Below, in pieces: positions 42,128-52,061 of a stretch of 64,000 bases of DNA. Position 1 is the stretch's first letter; each line of letters opens with the position of its first letter. Below the pieces are notes generated by a model. The model had not been told where the DNA came from. It worked only from the letters and a program-made list of their open reading frames with translations, and searched no databases. Both the position numbers and the translations under genes were made by a program. Source of the DNA: SURF-21 sp964510515 (GTDB taxonomy: Bacteria > Actinomycetota > Geothermincolia > Geothermincolales > RBG-13-55-18); assembly GCA_964510515.1 (NCBI GenBank), contig CAZEAU010000005.1, positions 1-64,000 on the forward strand. Direction: 5' to 3'.

Positions 42128-42205
42128 TGGTCGGGATGGCCGGATTTGAACCGGCGACCTCTTGACCCCCAGTCAAGCGCGCTGACCAAGCTGCGCCACA
42201 TCCCG
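42128..42205 (-). tRNA. tRNA-Pro (anticodon GGG), CCA encoded
   Basis: Cloverleaf on the minus strand: acceptor CGGGATG / CATCCCG, D-arm GCGC-AGCTTGGTCA-GCGC, anticodon stem CTTGA / TCAAG with loop CTGGGGG (anticodon GGG), variable AGGTC, T-arm GCCGG-TTCAAAT-CCGGC, discriminator A, then genomic CCA. GGG reads CCC and CCU. C1-G72 with A73 fits bacterial tRNA-Pro. Confidence 0.97.
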
Positions 42206-42388
42206 AATATCTCTTCCTCCAGATAATTCATTCTATCGGCACGGGCCTCCCAATGCAACGCGGGGCACGGCCCTGGGGGCGGGCCGGCGGGCGCGAGTTT
42301 CGCCTCCCGCCCTCCCCCGTTCTCGCTCCCGCGCCGGACCTTATGCCTGACCCCGCGAGACTCGAGGCCCCGGGGCTCGCGGTGCGGC

Positions 42389-44617
42389 TCAGGTGCTGAG
42401 CGGGCCGCTTCTCCTCCCCATGGCCCGGCCGGTTTCCAGCCCGGAAGCGCCGCCGGCCGGGTCGGAGCGATGCGCGGGCGGCGGGGAGCCGTGATGGGGG
42501 GGAGGGAAGTTATCCTCCTCGGGATCGTAGGAGCTGACGCGATTCCTGCCCGTCTGCTTGGAGCGATAGAGCGCGCGGTCCGCCATGTCGATCAGCTCCT
42601 CACCCTCGGCGGCGTCTTCGGGAAGGTTGGCGACGCCGATACTCACGGTGAGCTTCCCTCCCCGCTCCTCCTCCTCGTAGGGGAAGAGGTGTGCCTGCAC
42701 GACGCGCCTGATGCGCTCGGCCATGCCGAAAGCCTCCTGCTTGCCCACCTCGGGGATGATGACGCAGAACTCCTCGCCGCCGTAGCGGAAGACGGTGTCG
42801 ACGTCGCGGGTGTTCTGCTGCAGGAGCCCGGCCAGGATGCGCAGCACGTCGTCCCCGCGCAAATGACCGTGCAGGTCGTTGTAGACCTTGAAGAAATCGA
42901 TGTCGAGCATGATGAAGGACAGCGGACGACCGTAGCGGATCGACCTCTTGACCTCCTCGCCCAGGACGCGCTTGAGATGCCTGAGGTTGTAGAGCCCGGT
43001 TAGCTCGTCGGTTATGGCCAGGCGGTTTATCTCCTCGAAGAGCCTTGCGCTCTCCACCGCCAGGCCGACTTGCTCTCCGATGGCGTTGGCCAGCATGGCG
43101 TCCTCCTCGCCGAAGGCGTTGGGGTAGCGGCTGGCCATGTGCAGCACGCCGTAGATGCTCTTCCCCGAGCGGATGGGGACACAGAGTACGGAGGACGAAT
43201 CTTGAGCGGGCTCAAGGTTCGGGCACCTCGGGCCGTCTCTATCGCTGCCGCAAAGGTAGGCTTCGTCGCGGCGCAGCACATGGCACTCCCCGGAGGACTC
43301 CACGATCCGCGCCAGATGCTCCGCCGCGGCCTCTTCGCTGTATCCGAAGCTGCGCACCGTTTCCAGGCGGCCCGTCTGACCGCTGTAGATGTTGAGCAGG
43401 GCCTTCTCCGCCGCGAAGAGGCCGCGGATGACATCCAGGGCCAGGTTGTACAGGCGGTCCAGGCTGGAGACGGTGCCGATGGCGTCGATGACCCGGATGA
43501 GGCTGGTCAGCTGGGCCACCTTTTCCTCGCTGCGGCGGTAGAGAAGCGCATTGTCGAGAAAGACCGAGATATGCGGGGAGATGAGGCCGGTCAGGAGGAG
43601 GTCCTTGTGCACGAAACCTCGCCGGTCGAGCTTATTGAGCATGACGAAGAGGCCCATGCTCTTCCCCCTTGCCAGCAGGGGGGTGGCGAGGAGGTCGAAC
43701 ACCTCGTAACCCGGCGAGAAGGGTGCGACCTGCCGGCGCCCGGCACGCCGCCTGGTCAGCAGCACGGGGGCCGTGCCGCGAAAGCAATCGCTGAGGAGGC
43801 CGGGTTTGCTCGCGTCCAGCCTCATCCCGGAGATGGCTGGAAAGTCCAGGCCCAGGGAGGGCTGCTGGGCTTCCAGGTGCCCGCTCTCTTCGTTGTAGAG
43901 AAAGACCACCGCCACCTCCGCCCGCAGGATCTCCGCCATGCGCTGGGTGATCTCTTTGAGCACGTTGTAGAGGGCGGGGCTCTTGCCGGAGCTCCGCGTT
44001 ATCTCGTAGAAAGCCCACAGGCGCCTCCTGTCCTTGAGGGCCAGGTCCATGATGAAGATGGTGACGATGGCGGCGCAGAGGATATAGAGGTAACGGACGA
44101 TCAGCAACTCGGCGAGGCCGCTTCCCGGCGGCAGTTGGCGGTCGAGCAGGGCGATGGCCGTGAAGCCGGCAAAACAGAGAAGGCTGGCGTAAGCGGCACC
44201 CCGGTAACCGCCGTATATCCCCCCCACGAGTGGAACGGCGCCGAAGATGAGGAAGGTGTAGCCCTCCAGGCCCCCGCAGAAGAAGACGGCCGCGCTCAGG
44301 TAGGCGACATCCACCGCTCCCGCCGCCCAGGCGTGCGGTCCGCTCAGGCTCAGGATCTCGCCGAGAAAATAGGCGGGCAGGATATAGCACAGGTAGGCCA
44401 GGGTGAGGATATACAAAGACAGGTAGTCGATCTTGCCGACCAGGTTTATGCCCACACGGTCCAGCTGAGCCACGCCCAGCAGCAGCAGGGCGAGGAACAG
44501 CCTGAGGAAGAGCTCGCGCATGTGGGGGTTCCGCAGCTTCCCGCCGCGGAGCCCCAGGCCTTGTTCCCGCCCCGGGGCGCCAGGATGCGATGCGTCTCGC
44601 GAAGCCGGCATACTCAT
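42389..44617 (-). CDS. Membrane diguanylate cyclase with two GAF domains
   Basis: 742 residues from ATG 44617. About six to eight transmembrane helices (residues ~30-195), then two GAF-like sensor domains (about 225-375 and 395-545), then a GGDEF domain. The active-site motif is GGEEF (613-617), preceded at the correct five-residue spacing by RDVD (604-607), an RxxD I-site for c-di-GMP feedback inhibition. It should make c-di-GMP from two GTP in response to an unknown signal. The C-terminal 40 residues are disordered and Pro-rich. Two further upstream ATGs are possible; GAGGAG lies 12 bases before 44617. Confidence 0.92.
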   Translation of the reverse strand: MSMPASRDASHPGAPGREQGLGLRGGKLRNPHMRELFLRLFLALLLLGVAQLDRVGINLVGKIDYLSLYILTLAYLCYILPAYFLGEILSLSGPHAWAAGAVDVAYLSAAVFFCGGLEGYTFLIFGAVPLVGGIYGGYRGAAYASLLCFAGFTAIALLDRQLPPGSGLAELLIVRYLYILCAAIVTIFIMDLALKDRRRLWAFYEITRSSGKSPALYNVLKEITQRMAEILRAEVAVVFLYNEESGHLEAQQPSLGLDFPAISGMRLDASKPGLLSDCFRGTAPVLLTRRRAGRRQVAPFSPGYEVFDLLATPLLARGKSMGLFVMLNKLDRRGFVHKDLLLTGLISPHISVFLDNALLYRRSEEKVAQLTSLIRVIDAIGTVSSLDRLYNLALDVIRGLFAAEKALLNIYSGQTGRLETVRSFGYSEEAAAEHLARIVESSGECHVLRRDEAYLCGSDRDGPRCPNLEPAQDSSSVLCVPIRSGKSIYGVLHMASRYPNAFGEEDAMLANAIGEQVGLAVESARLFEEINRLAITDELTGLYNLRHLKRVLGEEVKRSIRYGRPLSFIMLDIDFFKVYNDLHGHLRGDDVLRILAGLLQQNTRDVDTVFRYGGEEFCVIIPEVGKQEAFGMAERIRRVVQAHLFPYEEEERGGKLTVSIGVANLPEDAAEGEELIDMADRALYRSKQTGRNRVSSYDPEEDNFPPPHHGSPPPAHRSDPAGGASGLETGRAMGRRSGPLST

Positions 44618-44731
44618 CCGTCCACGTACTCCTCGGTGCTGACTGCGTGCCCCTCTCTCGCAAGACAATATTATCATCTGGTGACGCCGGCGGCTCCCCC
44701 GCCCCGCCGCGGTGCCGCCGCCGGCACTCCT

Positions 44732-46027
44732 TCAAGCCTCGCCCGGGCCGTCGTCCTCGTAGGGGGCGAAGCGATGGCTCATCTCGCGGGGTATTTCGGC
44801 GATGACGCGATGGCCCCGTGCGTCGGAGGTCATGGAGCGCAGGCGCCCCCGGGCGTGGATGAGGGCCAGGAGGTCTCCTCTCCCGTGCGGGAGCATAAGG
44901 CGCATATTGCGCGAGGGCGAGAGCAGAGAGGAGATGGGACCCAAGAGGCCCTCCATCCCCTCTCCGCTCACGGCGGAGGTAAAGACCGCGCCGGGCAGGA
45001 GCCTCATCAGCTGCGCCCGGTCCTGGCCGTGCAGGAGGTCGCACTTGTTGAGGATGTAAAGGGTGGGTAGCTCCAGGGCGCCCAGCTCGCGCAGCACCTC
45101 CTCCACGGCCTCGATCCTGTGCCCGACGTCGCGTGAAGACGCGTCGATGACGTGCAGCAGCGCGTCGGCCTCCGCCACCTCCTCCAGGGTCGACTTGAAA
45201 GCCTCGACCAGTTGGTGGGGAAGATGCCTGATGAAGCCCACCGTGTCCGTGAGCACCACCTGCCCCCCCGTGGGAAGCTGCAGCCGCCTGGTCAAGGGGT
45301 CGAGGGTCGAGAAGAGCTGGTCCTCGACGGGCGCGTCCGCCCCGGTGAGGAAGTTGAGGATGGACGATTTGCCGGCGTTGGTGTATCCCACCAGGGCGAG
45401 GCTGGAAACGGCCAGGCGGTCGCGTCGCTTGCGCTTGACCCTCCTCACCCGCGACAGGTCCCGCAGTTCGCGGTCCAGGGTGCGGATGCGGGACTTGATG
45501 CGCCTGCGGTCCACCTCCAGCTGGGTCTCCCCCGGGCCCCTGGTCCCGATCCCTCCCCCCAGGCGGCTGAGCTCGACGCCCTTGCCCGCCAGGCGCGTGA
45601 GGGCGTAGCGGAGCTGCGCCATCTCCACCTGCGCCTTTCCTTCCTTGGAGTGGGCGTGCAAGGCGAAGATGTCGAGGATCAGCGCCGTGCGGTCCAGCAC
45701 CTTCACCTCGAGGAGGTTCTCCAGGTTGCGCTGCTGGGAGGGCGCCAGTTCCTGGTCGAAAATGGCCGTTTCCGCGTCGCCGGAGGACAGGAGGGAGGCG
45801 AGCTCATCCAGCTTGCCCCGGCCCAGGAAGGTGGCGGCGTCGGGCCGCGGGCGCGCCTGCGTCAGGCTCCCCACCACCTCCGCCCCGGCGGTCTCCGCAA
45901 GCGAGCGCAGCTCGAGCAGGCTGTCCTCGGCCTCCTCCTGGGAGGTCTCCCCCCAGCGCACTCCGACCAGGACGGCCCTTTCCCGCTCCCCGATGGCGTC
46001 GGGCGTATTCCGTTCCATGTCGTGCAT
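44732..46027 (-). CDS. hflX: GTPase HflX
   Basis: 431-residue ribosome-associated GTPase that splits or rescues stalled 70S ribosomes. N-terminal HflX domain (FLGRGKLDELASLL, LSRLGGGIGTRGPGETQLE) and G domain with GYTNAGKSSILN, DTVGFI and NKCD. ATG 46027 chosen because AGAGGAG lies eight bases upstream; ATG 46090 lacks a ribosome site. Follows dapL on the same strand, as dapF-hflX do in actinobacteria. Confidence 0.94.
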   Translation of the reverse strand: MHDMERNTPDAIGERERAVLVGVRWGETSQEEAEDSLLELRSLAETAGAEVVGSLTQARPRPDAATFLGRGKLDELASLLSSGDAETAIFDQELAPSQQRNLENLLEVKVLDRTALILDIFALHAHSKEGKAQVEMAQLRYALTRLAGKGVELSRLGGGIGTRGPGETQLEVDRRRIKSRIRTLDRELRDLSRVRRVKRKRRDRLAVSSLALVGYTNAGKSSILNFLTGADAPVEDQLFSTLDPLTRRLQLPTGGQVVLTDTVGFIRHLPHQLVEAFKSTLEEVAEADALLHVIDASSRDVGHRIEAVEEVLRELGALELPTLYILNKCDLLHGQDRAQLMRLLPGAVFTSAVSGEGMEGLLGPISSLLSPSRNMRLMLPHGRGDLLALIHARGRLRSMTSDARGHRVIAEIPREMSHRFAPYEDDGPGEA

Positions 46028-46099
46028 CACATCCGCTCCTCTTGCGTGGAGGCTCTCGCTCGCATGGGCATCATCCCCGCTCTCCGCCATGGCCGGCGC

Positions 46100-47234
46100 T
46101 CAGGAGAAAGCGCCCTTCAGCCTGTCCATGCCCTCCACCAGGAGGTGGTCGGGCAGGGTCAGGGAGAACCTCACGTATCCCTCGCCCGTGCAGCCGTAGG
46201 AGGAACCTGGGGCGACGACCACCCCCGCCCGCTCGAGGAGGGCGGAGGCGAAGGAGGTCGAATCGTGACCGGGCGGCGTCTTCATCCACACGTAAGGGGT
46301 GGCCCGGGGGACCTCCACCTCCCAGCCGATGGAGCGCAATGCCTGCGCCAGGATATCGCGCCTGCGCCGGTAGGTCTCGCGGTTGAAAGCGATGCATTCC
46401 TGCGGGCCCTCGAGCGCGGCCGCCGCGGCCAGCTGTATGGGGTTGAAAACGCCGGAATCCACGTTCTCCTTCACCTTGGCGAAGGCGGCGATGATCTCCG
46501 CTCCGCCTACCGCGAAGCCGACGCGCCAGCCGGTCATGTTGTAGGTCTTGGAGAGAGAGTGGAACTCCACCGCCGTCTCCCCGCCGCCGGGCACCTCCAG
46601 GATGGAGGGCGCGACGTAGCCGTCAAAGGTGATCTCCGAGTACGCCAGGTCATGGGCGATGACCACCTCGTGCCTGCGGGCGAAGTAGACCAGCTCCTCG
46701 AAGAAGGCGAGGTCGGCCACGCCAGCCGTCGGGTTGTTGGGGTAATTCACGAATATCAGCCCGGCCTTGCGCCATACCTCCTGCGGGATGGCCTGCAAGT
46801 CCGGAAGGAAGCCCCTTTCCGCCTCGAGCGGCATGCGGTATGGAGCCGCCCCGCAGAAAAGCGTCGCGCTCTCGTACACGGGATAGGCGGGGTCGGGGAC
46901 GAGGGCCAGGTCGCCGGGGTCGAGGAGGGCCAGGGGAAGATGGGAGATGCCCTCCTTGGAGCCGATGAGCGCCAACACCTCCCCGTGCGCGTCCACATCT
47001 ACGCCGAAACGTCCGCTGAACCAGGAGGCAGCGGCCTCCCTGAAGCGGGGCATGCCCCGGTATGAGGGATAGCGGTGGTTTTCCGGATCGTGCGCCGCCT
47101 CGCACAGGGCCTCGACGACATGGGGCGGGGTGGGTAGGTCGGGGTCACCCACCCCGAAGCTGATGATATCCACGCCCTGCCGCCGCTTCTCCTCGATGCG
47201 ACGGTCGATCTCCGCGAAGAGATAGGGGGGGAGA

Positions 47235-47260
<26 letters not shown>
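46100..47260 (-). CDS. dapL: LL-diaminopimelate aminotransferase
   Basis: 386-residue class I/II PLP aminotransferase converting tetrahydrodipicolinate directly to LL-diaminopimelate, a shortcut of the lysine and peptidoglycan pathway. Conserved: FGVGDPDLPTP, VNYPNNPTAG, the PLP-binding Lys in SLSKTYNMTGWRVGF and a C-terminal VRFSLTL. Its start overlaps the end of dapF by 26 bases, and dapF uses its product, which strongly supports DapL over other aspartate-type aminotransferases. Confidence 0.88.
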
Positions 47261-48146
<886 letters not shown>

Positions 48147-48226
48147 GCGCTTTCTCCCGCCTGTCTGCGCCACGCTCGCGCCCGGCCTTGCTCCGCTCCC
48201 GCGTCGCGGGCGGCCGCGGCTTCGCG

Positions 48227-49192
48227 TCACACGCCCCCCTCCATTCCCTGCTCGAGGCGTTCCCTCACCTCTTGCACCACCCTTGCACCGGGCCTCAACA
48301 GGTCTTCCTCGCCCAGCTCGACGCGGAACAGGCCCGGGACGCGCTTGAACCAGGTCGACTGGCGCTTGGCGTAATGGCGGGAACGCCGCTTGATATCAAT
48401 GATAGTGTCCTCGAGGGGTATGGCCCTGTCAAGGTGGTCGAGGACCTCCTTGTACCCCAGGGCCTGCGCGGCGGTGCGCGAAAGCCCCCCCGAATCGGCC
48501 AGGGTTTTGACCTCCTCCACCAGGCCCGCCGCGAACATGGCGTCGACGCGCCGGTCTATGGCGCGGTAGAGGGCTTCCCGAGGCGGGTTCAGCGCCACCC
48601 CGGCGTAGGGATAGAGGAGATCCCGCCTTCCGCGCTCGCGGCGCAGGGAGGAAAAGGGCCTGCCGGTGCGCTCGAACACCTCCAGGGCGCGCAGCACGCG
48701 CCGTGGGTTGGCGAAGTCGGGGCTCGAGGCGAACTCGGGGTCGACCCGCGCCAGGCGCGCGCGCAAACCCTGCGGGTCGCGCTGCTGCTCCGCGCGCAGG
48801 CTCCTGCTCAAGTCATCTTCGGCACCCCCCGGCGGGAAGCTCAGGTCGTAGACGATGGCCTCGAAGTAAAGTCCCGTGCCTCCCACCAGCAAGGCCCTCC
48901 CGCCCCGGGCAGCGATGTCCTCCAGCGCCGCGCGCGCTCTGGCCTGAAAGAGAGCAACGGAGAAATCCTCCCCCGCCTCCACCAGGTCGATGAGGTGATG
49001 GCGCACGGCCTTTCTCTCCGCGGGGGTGGGCTTCGCGGTGCCGATGTCCATGCCTCGGTAGACCTGCATGGAATCGACGGAGACGATCTCCGCGGCGAGG
49101 CTGGGAGCTATCTGCAGGGCCAGGCGGCTCTTGCCGCTCGCCGTCGGGCCGAGGATGGCGGCCAGCCTGTTGCCGGGTGCTTGTTCAGCCAT
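48227..49192 (-). CDS. miaA: tRNA dimethylallyltransferase
   Basis: 321-residue enzyme adding dimethylallyl to A37 of tRNAs reading UNN codons, preparing the substrate for MiaB encoded 1.5 kb upstream. P-loop AILGPTASGKSRLAL, DSMQVYRGMDIGTAK, GGTGLYFEA, and a C-terminal RRSRHYAKRQSTWFK tRNA-binding segment. ATG start four bases before the AMMECR1 stop region. Confidence 0.96.
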   Translation of the reverse strand: MAEQAPGNRLAAILGPTASGKSRLALQIAPSLAAEIVSVDSMQVYRGMDIGTAKPTPAERKAVRHHLIDLVEAGEDFSVALFQARARAALEDIAARGGRALLVGGTGLYFEAIVYDLSFPPGGAEDDLSRSLRAEQQRDPQGLRARLARVDPEFASSPDFANPRRVLRALEVFERTGRPFSSLRRERGRRDLLYPYAGVALNPPREALYRAIDRRVDAMFAAGLVEEVKTLADSGGLSRTAAQALGYKEVLDHLDRAIPLEDTIIDIKRRSRHYAKRQSTWFKRVPGLFRVELGEEDLLRPGARVVQEVRERLEQGMEGGV

Positions 49193-49198
49193 GACGCG

Positions 49199-49738
49199 TC
49201 AATGAAACCTGTCCACGGTGAAGCGGAACAACTGCACAGGCTCGTGGGGTTCAATTCCCGCCTTGCGGCGCGCTATCTCCAGCTGCTGCCCGGCCGTTTC
49301 CACGCCCTCCAGGTCGGGAAGGAGCAGGCCCACCCTGTCGCCGAGCTTGACGATCACTCCGTAGCGTTCCGGGTCCAGCTGGGAGGCCCCCTCCACCGCC
49401 TCCGGCTCGCTGAGGACGTCCACGCTTATCTCCAGCTGCGGCAGTTCGTCGGCGGTCACGGGCGGGAAGCGGGGGTCGCGGTGTGCCGCGCTCACCGCGT
49501 TGGCGGCGATCTCCTCCGCGAGGGTGGTCAGCGTGGGACGGAGAGTCCCCATGCAGCCGCGCAAGCGGCCCCGCTTCTTGATACACACGAAGGCCGCGGA
49601 TCTGCGCGCAAGCTCGCCCTCCTGCACGCCGGCATCGCGCGGCGACGGCTCCCTTCCCTCTTTTACCCAGGCCTCTATCGCGGCGCGTGCGATCTTCGCC
49701 TGCGGGCTGCTGCCGTGACCGCCGTGGCTCGAACCCAT
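49199..49738 (-). CDS. AMMECR1-domain protein (AmmeMemoRadiSam system protein A)
   Basis: 179-residue AMMECR1 protein. Hallmark LRGCMGTLRPT near the middle, then DPRFPPVTADELPQLEISVDVLS and GVIVKLGDRVGLLLPDLEGV. AMMECR1 and MEMO1 homologues usually occur together; a MEMO/LigB-like gene is immediately upstream. The biochemical function is unknown. ATG 49738 chosen (GGGGAGGAGGA upstream); the longer frame overlaps the neighbour. Confidence 0.9.
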   Translation of the reverse strand: MGSSHGGHGSSPQAKIARAAIEAWVKEGREPSPRDAGVQEGELARRSAAFVCIKKRGRLRGCMGTLRPTLTTLAEEIAANAVSAAHRDPRFPPVTADELPQLEISVDVLSEPEAVEGASQLDPERYGVIVKLGDRVGLLLPDLEGVETAGQQLEIARRKAGIEPHEPVQLFRFTVDRFH

Positions 49739-49761
49739 GGGCGCATCCTCCTCCCCGCAGG

Positions 49762-50589
49762 CTAATCCGTCTTGAGGTGCAGGGATACCAGGTAACCCAC
49801 CCCGAAGGGGCCTTCGTAGGAGAGCAGCTCGTTGCTCAAGGAACCGTTCTCGAGGGCGCCCCACATGGCATGGATGGAGCGGAACCCGCACTCCCCCGCC
49901 TCCTGCACCAGGTCCTCGGGGATGGAGTTGAGGGCCGCGAAGTTCCCGCTCGCCGCTATAGCCGCGATGCGAGCGTCAAAATCCCGCCCTCGCGGGCTGT
50001 ATCCCGCGGAAGCTCCCTTGACCAGGCGGTGGGAGAGGTCTCCGCTGGCCACGAAAAGCGCCCTGCGCCCCAGTTCCGCGCATGCCGCCGCGACGGTGCG
50101 CCCGAGCTCGCGGTGGTCGCGGTAGGGAAGCGCGGATATGGAAAAGCAGACGACGCGGGTCTCGAAGACCCGGTCCAGGAAGAAGAGGGGCACCAGCAGC
50201 CCGTGGTCCAGTTCCTCCGCGGGTCCCCTCCATCCTCCCGCCTCTGGCTGCGCCGAAACCAGGGGCAGGCCTCGCGCATCCGCCTCGCGCAGCACGGCTT
50301 CGACCAGCTCGACATCGTTGCGCTTGGATATACGGATGCGGGGTTGTCCGAAGGGGGCGAAGCTGCCCGTGAGCTCATCTCCCCGCTTGACGGTGAAGGT
50401 GTCCCGGCGGGGGGGCGTGTGCGGGGAGATCATCACCGTGACCTCGATGCCCAGTCCGCCGACGCGGCGGCTCAGCTCCTCCATGGCCGTATAGGTGGAG
50501 CGCACGGCCTCCCCCTCCCTCCCGCCAATGGCCGGTATGAGCAGCGGCGGGTGGGGGACGATGCAGCCTGCGATGACGCCTGGACCCAA
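49762..50589 (-). CDS. LigB-fold/MEMO-like class III extradiol dioxygenase-family protein (AmmeMemoRadiSam B type)
   Basis: 275 residues from TTG 50589 (GGGAGGTGAGGA upstream). N-terminal CIVPHPPLLIPAIGG, ISPHTPPRRD, DHGLLVPLFFLD and SGDLSHRL are the metal-site segments of the LigB/MEMO fold (histidines in PHPP, SPH and DHG). It may be a non-haem iron enzyme. Paired with AMMECR1, which is the typical two-gene partner; the third, a radical-SAM protein of that set, is not adjacent. The function is not established. Confidence 0.82.
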   Translation of the reverse strand: MGPGVIAGCIVPHPPLLIPAIGGREGEAVRSTYTAMEELSRRVGGLGIEVTVMISPHTPPRRDTFTVKRGDELTGSFAPFGQPRIRISKRNDVELVEAVLREADARGLPLVSAQPEAGGWRGPAEELDHGLLVPLFFLDRVFETRVVCFSISALPYRDHRELGRTVAAACAELGRRALFVASGDLSHRLVKGASAGYSPRGRDFDARIAAIAASGNFAALNSIPEDLVQEAGECGFRSIHAMWGALENGSLSNELLSYEGPFGVGYLVSLHLKTD

Positions 50590-50733
50590 ATCCTCACCTC
50601 CCTGCGACGGGCACGGAGCGCCGGGGCAAGGCAGGCCCCGACACTGCCAGTATATACCCCTTTGCCTCTGCCGTTCACGCCGTCTTGCGGGGGGGGCGAA
50701 GAAGCGGGTCGCGGCCAGGCCGCACACGGGCGC

Positions 50734-52044
50734 CTAGAACGCCTCCAGGAGGCGGGCCTGCAGGCTCCAGCTGCCGGCGGAGCTTATGCGTACGCGCGCG
50801 AACCTGCCGGTGAGGTCGGGTCCGTTGCGGGCGAAATGCACCTGCTTGTTGCCGCGCGTACGCGCGGCCCAACGACCGGGATCCTTGCGGCTGGGTCCGT
50901 TCACCAGGACCAGGTGCTCCCTGCCCAGCTCGCGCTCCAGGCTGCGCGCGGTGAAGCGGCGCGTTGTCTCGGCCAGGCGCTGCAGGCGCTCCACCTTCAT
51001 GGCGGCGGGGACGTCGTCGGCCAGGCGTGACGCCGGAGTGCCGCGGCGAGGATTGTAGAGGAAGGTGAAAGCGGCATCGAAGCCGCAGAGCTCGACCATC
51101 TCCAGGGTGTCCTGGAAATCCTCCTCCCCCTCCCCCGGAAAGCCCACCATGAGGTCCGTGGTCAGGGAGACGCCGGGGAGCGCACGGCGTAGCTGCAGCA
51201 CCTTCTCCAGGTATTCCTCTCTTCCGTAGCCTCGCCCCATGGCGCGCAGGACGCGGTCCGAGCCCGCCTGCATGGGGAGGTGGACGTGCTCGCACACGTT
51301 GGCGGTGGCGGCAAGGGCGGCGATGACATCGGAGTCGAAATCGCGGGGGTGGGAGCTGGTAAACCTGATCCAGGGCTGCGGAAACCTCTCCCCCAGGAGA
51401 CGCAAAAGGTCGGGGAAGCGGCTCCTTCCCTCCTCCCTGCGGCGGTAGGAATTGACGTTCTGGCCCAGCAGGTTGATCTCCTTCACGCCCTCCGCCGCCA
51501 GTTCCTCCACCTCCCGGGCCACCTCCTCCATGCCGCGGCTGCACTCGGGCCCCCTGACCATGGGGACGATGCAGTAGGCGCAGTGGTTGTCACAGCCGCT
51601 GGTGATGGTGACCCAGGCCCTGAAGTCCTCCCGGCGCCGGCTCGGAACCCCGGCGAAGCGCACCCCGGTCATGGCCGTGGCGCAGACGCCCCCGCCCGCC
51701 GCGGCGAGGAGGGAGTCTATCTCCGTGTACTGGTGGGTGCCGAAGACGACGTCGACATAGGGAGCGCGCCGCATCAGCTCCATCCCCTCTTTCTGGGCCA
51801 GGCACCCGCCCACGGCGATGGTCATGGGCCTGGCCTGCTTCATGGGCTTGAGGGCGGAGAGGCGCCCGTAGAGCCTCCTTTCCGCGCTTTCCCGCACGCA
51901 GCATGTGAGCAGGAGCACCGCTTCCGCTTCCTCCACGTCGGCCTCCCTCCACCCCGCCGCCTCCAGCACGCCGCGGATGCGCTCGGCGTCGTGCAGGTTC
52001 ATCTGGCAGCCGAAGACCAGCAGGGCATACTTGCGACCGGCCAT
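50734..52044 (-). CDS. miaB: tRNA-2-methylthio-N6-dimethylallyladenosine synthase
   Basis: 436-residue methylthiotransferase (radical SAM) acting on i6A37 made by MiaA. N-terminal UPF0004 domain with VFGCQMNLHDA and two further cluster cysteines (LLTCCVRESAE, VGGCLAQKEG). Radical-SAM motif SGCDNHCAYCIVPM, and a C-terminal TRAM domain. ATG 52044 chosen as the family start MAGRKYALLVFGC; an ATG at 52065 overlaps the upstream gene's stop (ATGA) and is an alternative. Confidence 0.95.
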   Translation of the reverse strand: MAGRKYALLVFGCQMNLHDAERIRGVLEAAGWREADVEEAEAVLLLTCCVRESAERRLYGRLSALKPMKQARPMTIAVGGCLAQKEGMELMRRAPYVDVVFGTHQYTEIDSLLAAAGGGVCATAMTGVRFAGVPSRRREDFRAWVTITSGCDNHCAYCIVPMVRGPECSRGMEEVAREVEELAAEGVKEINLLGQNVNSYRRREEGRSRFPDLLRLLGERFPQPWIRFTSSHPRDFDSDVIAALAATANVCEHVHLPMQAGSDRVLRAMGRGYGREEYLEKVLQLRRALPGVSLTTDLMVGFPGEGEEDFQDTLEMVELCGFDAAFTFLYNPRRGTPASRLADDVPAAMKVERLQRLAETTRRFTARSLERELGREHLVLVNGPSRKDPGRWAARTRGNKQVHFARNGPDLTGRFARVRISSAGSWSLQARLLEAF

Positions 52045-52061
52045 GTGCGCGCGCCCCCGCC

